This document shows positions 14,254 to 16,652 of a stretch of 16,652 nt of DNA, one piece after another. Where the stretch lies: the NCBI GenBank assembly GCA_002449695.1, contig DJXI01000009.1, forward strand, positions 1-16,652. The letters run 5' to 3'. Both the position numbers and the translations under genes were made by a program. The notes under the pieces were generated by a model. It did no database searches. It had not been told where the DNA came from and saw nothing but the letters and a program-made list of their open reading frames with translations. The stretch comes from Verrucomicrobia bacterium UBA7008. Its GTDB lineage: Bacteria; Verrucomicrobiota; Kiritimatiellia; RFP12; UBA1067. Positions within the stretch are counted from its first letter, which is position 1, and each line of letters opens with the position of its first letter.

Positions 14254-15404
14254 AGGCCCTGATCGCACCGGTCGCGGCCGCCGCCGGCCTTGTCGCCTTC
14301 GTCGCGGTGTTCCTCGTCGAGGCGACGGCGTTCCGCGCGGCCGTGGCGGGCTGGGCGGAGCACGATCTGCGCGAGCGCACGCGCCTGGCGGCGGCGACGC
14401 TGGCAGAGCCGCTTGCGACGGGGGACTTCGCCGCGCTGGGCGCGTTCGGGGCCGCGTGCGCCGCCGACGGCGTGCGGCTGACCGTCTTCAGCGTGCCGGG
14501 CGGCGGGCTCGTCTTCGATTCGCTGGCGGCGGGCGCGGCGGCGCCGGAGGCGATCTACTGGACGGAGCCGAGCGGCGGCGAGCACGCCGTCCGCCTGGGG
14601 CTGCCGCGCGCGCGCGTGCTCGCGCCGTTTCACCGTGCGCGGCTCGGCTTTCTGCTCGCCGCGCTCGTCGGCGGCGCCGGCGTGCTGCTCGTGACCGTCG
14701 TGACGTACCGGCAGCGCGCGCGCCTCGCGGAGATGGCGCGGCTGGAGCGCTTCCGCCGCGATTTCATCGCCGACGTGTCGCACGAGATCAAGACGCCGCT
14801 GACGGGCATCCTGGGCGCGGCGGATCTGCTGGCGGAGACGGCGCTGGACGCGACGCAGGCGCGGCTGACGGGCCTGATCACGAAGGAGTCGACGCGGCTG
14901 AACGCGCTCGCGCAGTCGATCCTGGACCTCGCGCGGCTCGAACGCGCGGACGACGCGCCGGCGCGCCGCGAGACGGATCTGCCCGGTCTCGTCGGCGAGG
15001 TGGTGGACGGCCTGCGGGAACGCGCGCGGGCGCGCGGCGTGGAGATCGTCTTCACCGGCGGCCCCGCGGCGCCGGTCCGCTGCGACCCGCGTCTCGTGGC
15101 CGAGGCCGTCGCGAATCTCGTCACGAACGCGGTGCGCCATTCGGGGGCGCAGGAGGTGCGCGTCACGGCCGCGCGCGCGCGCGTCGTCGTCGAGGACCGC
15201 GGCGTCGGCATCCCGCCCGAACACGCCGCGCGCATCTTCGAGCGCTTCTACCGCGTGGATCCGGCGCGCGCGGCCGAGTCGGGCGGCGCGGGGCTGGGGC
15301 TCGCCATCGTCCGGCGCATCGCGCGGCTGCACGGCGGCGAGGTGACGTTCGAGCCCGTCCGCCCCCACGGCGCGCGCTTCGTGCTGACGCTGGGCGAAAA
15401 GTGA
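14250..15404 (+). CDS. Sensor histidine kinase, partner of the upstream response regulator
   Basis: This 384-residue kinase has TM1 (about 8-23), a roughly 105-residue periplasmic sensor region, and TM2 (about 131-153). It then has a HisKA dimerisation domain with phosphoacceptor His178 in FIADVSHEIKTPL. The ATPase domain shows the N box (ANLVTNAVRHS, Asn289 and Asn293), G1 (DRGVGIP, 316-322), F box (FERFYR, 330-335) and G2 (GGAGLGLAI, 345-353). No HAMP or PAS domain is evident between TM2 and HisKA; the linker is only about 15 residues. The layout resembles short PhoR-type kinases, and it matches no sensor domain I recognise. The start at 14250 gives the ATGA overlap with the regulator, so the two are co-translated. 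Frames opening upstream run through the regulator and lack family similarity. Confidence 0.96.
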   Translation: MKALIAPVAAAAGLVAFVAVFLVEATAFRAAVAGWAEHDLRERTRLAAATLAEPLATGDFAALGAFGAACAADGVRLTVFSVPGGGLVFDSLAAGAAAPEAIYWTEPSGGEHAVRLGLPRARVLAPFHRARLGFLLAALVGGAGVLLVTVVTYRQRARLAEMARLERFRRDFIADVSHEIKTPLTGILGAADLLAETALDATQARLTGLITKESTRLNALAQSILDLARLERADDAPARRETDLPGLVGEVVDGLRERARARGVEIVFTGGPAAPVRCDPRLVAEAVANLVTNAVRHSGAQEVRVTAARARVVVEDRGVGIPPEHAARIFERFYRVDPARAAESGGAGLGLAIVRRIARLHGGEVTFEPVRPHGARFVLTLGEK

Positions 15405-15410
15405 CGTTCC

Positions 15411-15427
15411 TTAACATTCCGTTAACA
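15411..15427 (+). promoter_or_regulatory. TTAACA-N5-TTAACA direct repeat over the -35 region (predicted response-regulator box)
   Basis: TTAACA at 15411-15416 and 15422-15427 are separated by TTCCG, an 11-bp period. The repeat extends as TTCC-TTAACAT then TTCCG-TTAACAT. It ends 9 bases before the -10 hexamer, so it covers the position of the -35 box. That is the geometry of PhoB-class activators, and the hexamer resembles the Gram-positive PhoP box. The box begins 7 bases after the kinase stop. Binding by the neighbouring regulator is inference. Confidence 0.6.
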
Positions 15428-15433
15428 TCGGCC

Positions 15434-15442
15434 GGCTATACT
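15434..15442 (+). promoter_or_regulatory. -10 promoter element for the lipoprotein gene
   Basis: GGCTATACT at 15434-15442 contains TATACT (15437-15442) without the full TG of an extended -10. The -35 region is occupied by the TTAACA repeat, not by a TTGACA box, suggesting an activator-dependent promoter. The predicted start near 15449 gives a leader of about 34 bases holding a purine-rich Shine-Dalgarno region (AAGGAAAGGA, 15464-15473) before the ATG at 15483. Confidence 0.6.
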
Positions 15443-15482
15443 GTGCGGCATCAACGAAATCAAAAGGAAAGGAAGCAGAACC

Positions 15483-16340
15483 ATGAAGATGACAAACAGC
15501 GGAATTCTGGCGGTCACGGCGGTCGCGGCGGCGGCCCTCGCGGTCATGAGCGCGTGCGGCGGCGCGGACGACAAGACGAACGCGAGCGCGAAGTCGAGCG
15601 AGGCGACGGTGACGACGAACGACAACGGGTCGGTGTCGCGCACCTTCGTCGAATGCAACGTGACGACGAACGGCAGCATGGTGACGGAGCGGCGGCGCGA
15701 GACGCGCACCACGCTGGACACCGCGGGGAACATGCTCGCGACGTCGACGAGCGAATACGCCCAGAGCTATCCCGTGGGCGACGTGGGAATCGTCCCGTGC
15801 GCGGCCTGCACCGGCGGCGAAGACGAGGCGGCCGCGCCCGCGAACGACTCGTTCCTGGGGCTGACGTTCGGCGCGACGTTCGAGGGGAGCGACTTCGTCA
15901 GCGACGCCGAGGAGCCGACGCTGCTGCGCGCGGCGTTCAAGCCGAAGAAGGCGCTCGCGGGATTCGACGACTACTACGTCTACGTGACGCCGAAGACGCA
16001 CAAGGTGGCCAAGGTGTTCGCGTGTGCGCGCGAGGCGGTGGAGCCGGGGGCGCGCTGGCGGCGGCACTACCTGATCGAGGCGCTGGAGAAGCGCTACCAG
16101 ACGTGGGCGCGGCTGTGCAGCTACAGCCGTCCGCGCTATGCGTTCGATCTGGGCGGCGGGCGGTGTGTGGTCGCCTGTCTCGCCGGCGCGTCGCGCGACT
16201 ACGAGACGGTTGTCGCGGCGTGGGACGACGCGGTGCTGCAGGCGGCGGCGGAGGAGACCGAGGCGATCCGGGCCGAGGCGCGCAAGGCGGCCGCAGAGAA
16301 GCGCAGCCGCCGCGTCACGGAGGCGGCCGAGGCCTTCTGA
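15483..16340 (+). CDS. Predicted lipoprotein of unknown function, cysteine-rich
   Basis: I do not recognise this 285-residue protein. The N-terminus is a lipoprotein-like signal (hydrophobic ILAVTAVAAAALAVMSAC with Cys25 as the likely lipidated residue; MSAC is a slightly atypical lipobox). A Ser/Thr/Asn-rich, low-complexity stretch (26-95) probably forms a flexible tether. Seven further cysteines lie at 58, 106, 109 (a CAAC pair), 181, 212, 228 and 232, which could form disulfides in the periplasm. A compact region begins FLGLTFGATFEG (124-135) and includes YYVYVTPKTHKVAKVFA (164-180). The C-terminus (about 252-285) is an Ala/Glu/Arg helix, possibly a coiled coil. The ATG at 15483 follows a Shine-Dalgarno; an ATG two codons later is an alternative. 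Its promoter carries a TTAACA box next to the two-component genes. Function is unknown. Confidence 0.78.
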   Translation: MKMTNSGILAVTAVAAAALAVMSACGGADDKTNASAKSSEATVTTNDNGSVSRTFVECNVTTNGSMVTERRRETRTTLDTAGNMLATSTSEYAQSYPVGDVGIVPCAACTGGEDEAAAPANDSFLGLTFGATFEGSDFVSDAEEPTLLRAAFKPKKALAGFDDYYVYVTPKTHKVAKVFACAREAVEPGARWRRHYLIEALEKRYQTWARLCSYSRPRYAFDLGGGRCVVACLAGASRDYETVVAAWDDAVLQAAAEETEAIRAEARKAAAEKRSRRVTEAAEAF

Positions 16341-16380
16341 GGCCGCCCGCGCGGCAGTCCATCTCGCCTCGCCAGCGAAG

Positions 16381-16430
16381 AAAAAAATTGGGGAGCCTCC
16401 CAGAAAAACCTTGGAGGTTCCCCATTTTTT
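16381..16430. terminator. Strong, probably bidirectional, intrinsic terminator
   Basis: GGGGAGCCTCC (16390-16400) pairs with GGAGGTTCCCC (16413-16423) through 11 base pairs including one G-T, around a 12-base loop. On the + strand it is followed by A and six T (16424-16430). On the left it is preceded by seven A (16381-16387), which form the T-tract on the minus strand. It ends the lipoprotein transcript 50 bases after its stop and could also stop a converging transcript. Confidence 0.88.
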
Positions 16431-16441
16431 CGGGCACAAAA

Positions 16442-16532
16442 ACGGAAACACCACTGTAAACAAAGGGTGAAGTGGCGATTTTCATTTTGCGATAAGTGAA
16501 AATCGGGTAGCGGAACGCGGAGGCGTTTCCGT
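16442..16532. other. Possible multibranched structured RNA or DNA element
   Basis: The gene-free stretch 16431-16652 is less GC-rich than the coding DNA. ACGGAAAC (16442-16449) is complementary to GTTTCCGT (16525-16532) and would enclose two directly adjacent hairpins. These are CCACT/AGTGG (16451-16455, 16471-16475) and the 9-bp perfect CGATTTTCA/TGAAAATCG (16476-16484, 16497-16505). GTTTCCG can alternatively pair with CGGAAC (16511-16516) in a local hairpin. I see no clear promoter in front of it, no T-tract after it, and no open frame. Strand and function are unknown. Confidence 0.35.
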
Positions 16533-16613
16533 GCGTGGGTTAGAAATTGTGTGGTTTCAGACCGCCGTCATCCCGTGTTCAGCCCGAAGACTTCCCCACC
16601 GTGGCACATCCGC

Positions 16614-16652
16614 CGCGCCATCTGACTGGGGGAACGCGCCATCTGACTGGGG
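16614..16652. repeat. 21-bp tandem repeat cut by the window edge
   Basis: GCGCCATCTGACTGGGG occurs at 16615-16631 and again at 16636-16652, period 21, with CGCGCC beginning each unit (16614, 16635). One full and one partial copy are visible and the array may continue to the right. I see no copy to the left and no gene within this stretch. Confidence 0.6.

Noticed and set aside
64..16463. Very long open frames on the minus strand, for example 10075-6719, 3743-1692 and 13616-11766
   Set aside because: They lie antisense to genes with unmistakable family motifs, are composed of Arg/Ala/Asp/Leu-rich sequence with no domain, and are the expected result of high GC at third positions suppressing stops on the other strand.
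16440..16652. A protein-coding gene at the right end
   Set aside because: No frame here has a plausible start with a ribosome site and enough length; frames entering from the left continue shadow frames of the lipoprotein gene.

Overview
This is a GC-rich bacterial chromosomal segment. Every gene I can support lies on the + strand. The RND efflux pump, the predicted lipoprotein and the exported glycosidase point to a diderm (Gram-negative) cell. Gene order, GC-rich coding with AT-rich promoters, and an extended -10 promoter style with poor -35 boxes make me suspect the PVC group, perhaps a gut Kiritimatiellota or Verrucomicrobiota lineage. That placement is inference; there is no rRNA or other decisive marker here.

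Layout. (1) 1-5447: an AT-rich control region with an 11-bp phased repeat and a promoter, then a tight gene cluster: trigger factor (tig), clpP, clpX, panD and two tandem CNNM/CorC-type DUF21 membrane proteins. The second of these lacks the CBS and C-terminal domains. (2) 5448-9985: a promoter, then an RND efflux pair (periplasmic adaptor and inner-membrane transporter) with no outer-membrane channel gene. (3) 9986-10426: a 441-bp gene-free region with an inverted pair of covarying hairpin elements, a striking CTAG-delimited modular repeat (about 250 bp), and a terminator that runs directly into a promoter. (4) 10427-15404: citrate synthase, probably read from a leaderless mRNA, then an exported GH43 glycosidase, a PhoB/OmpR-type response regulator and its histidine kinase, all closely spaced. 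(5) 15405-16340: a TTAACA direct repeat and promoter, then an unrecognised predicted lipoprotein. (6) 16341-16652: a bidirectional terminator, a possible structured RNA, and the start of a 21-bp tandem repeat cut by the window edge.

How the genes may work together. tig, clpP and clpX make a protein folding and degradation module; panD supplies beta-alanine for pantothenate/CoA. The adaptor and transporter form an inner-membrane and periplasmic efflux assembly that must borrow an outer-membrane channel. The response regulator and kinase sit immediately upstream of a promoter whose -35 region is covered by a TTAACA-N5-TTAACA repeat, so the lipoprotein is a plausible target of this two-component system. 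A TTAAGA-N5 repeat of the same geometry lies upstream of tig.

The most unusual content is intergenic. The CTAG-bounded hairpin mosaic at 10101-10350 and the covarying inverted hairpins at 10009-10067 are not explained by any standard feature type I recognise.
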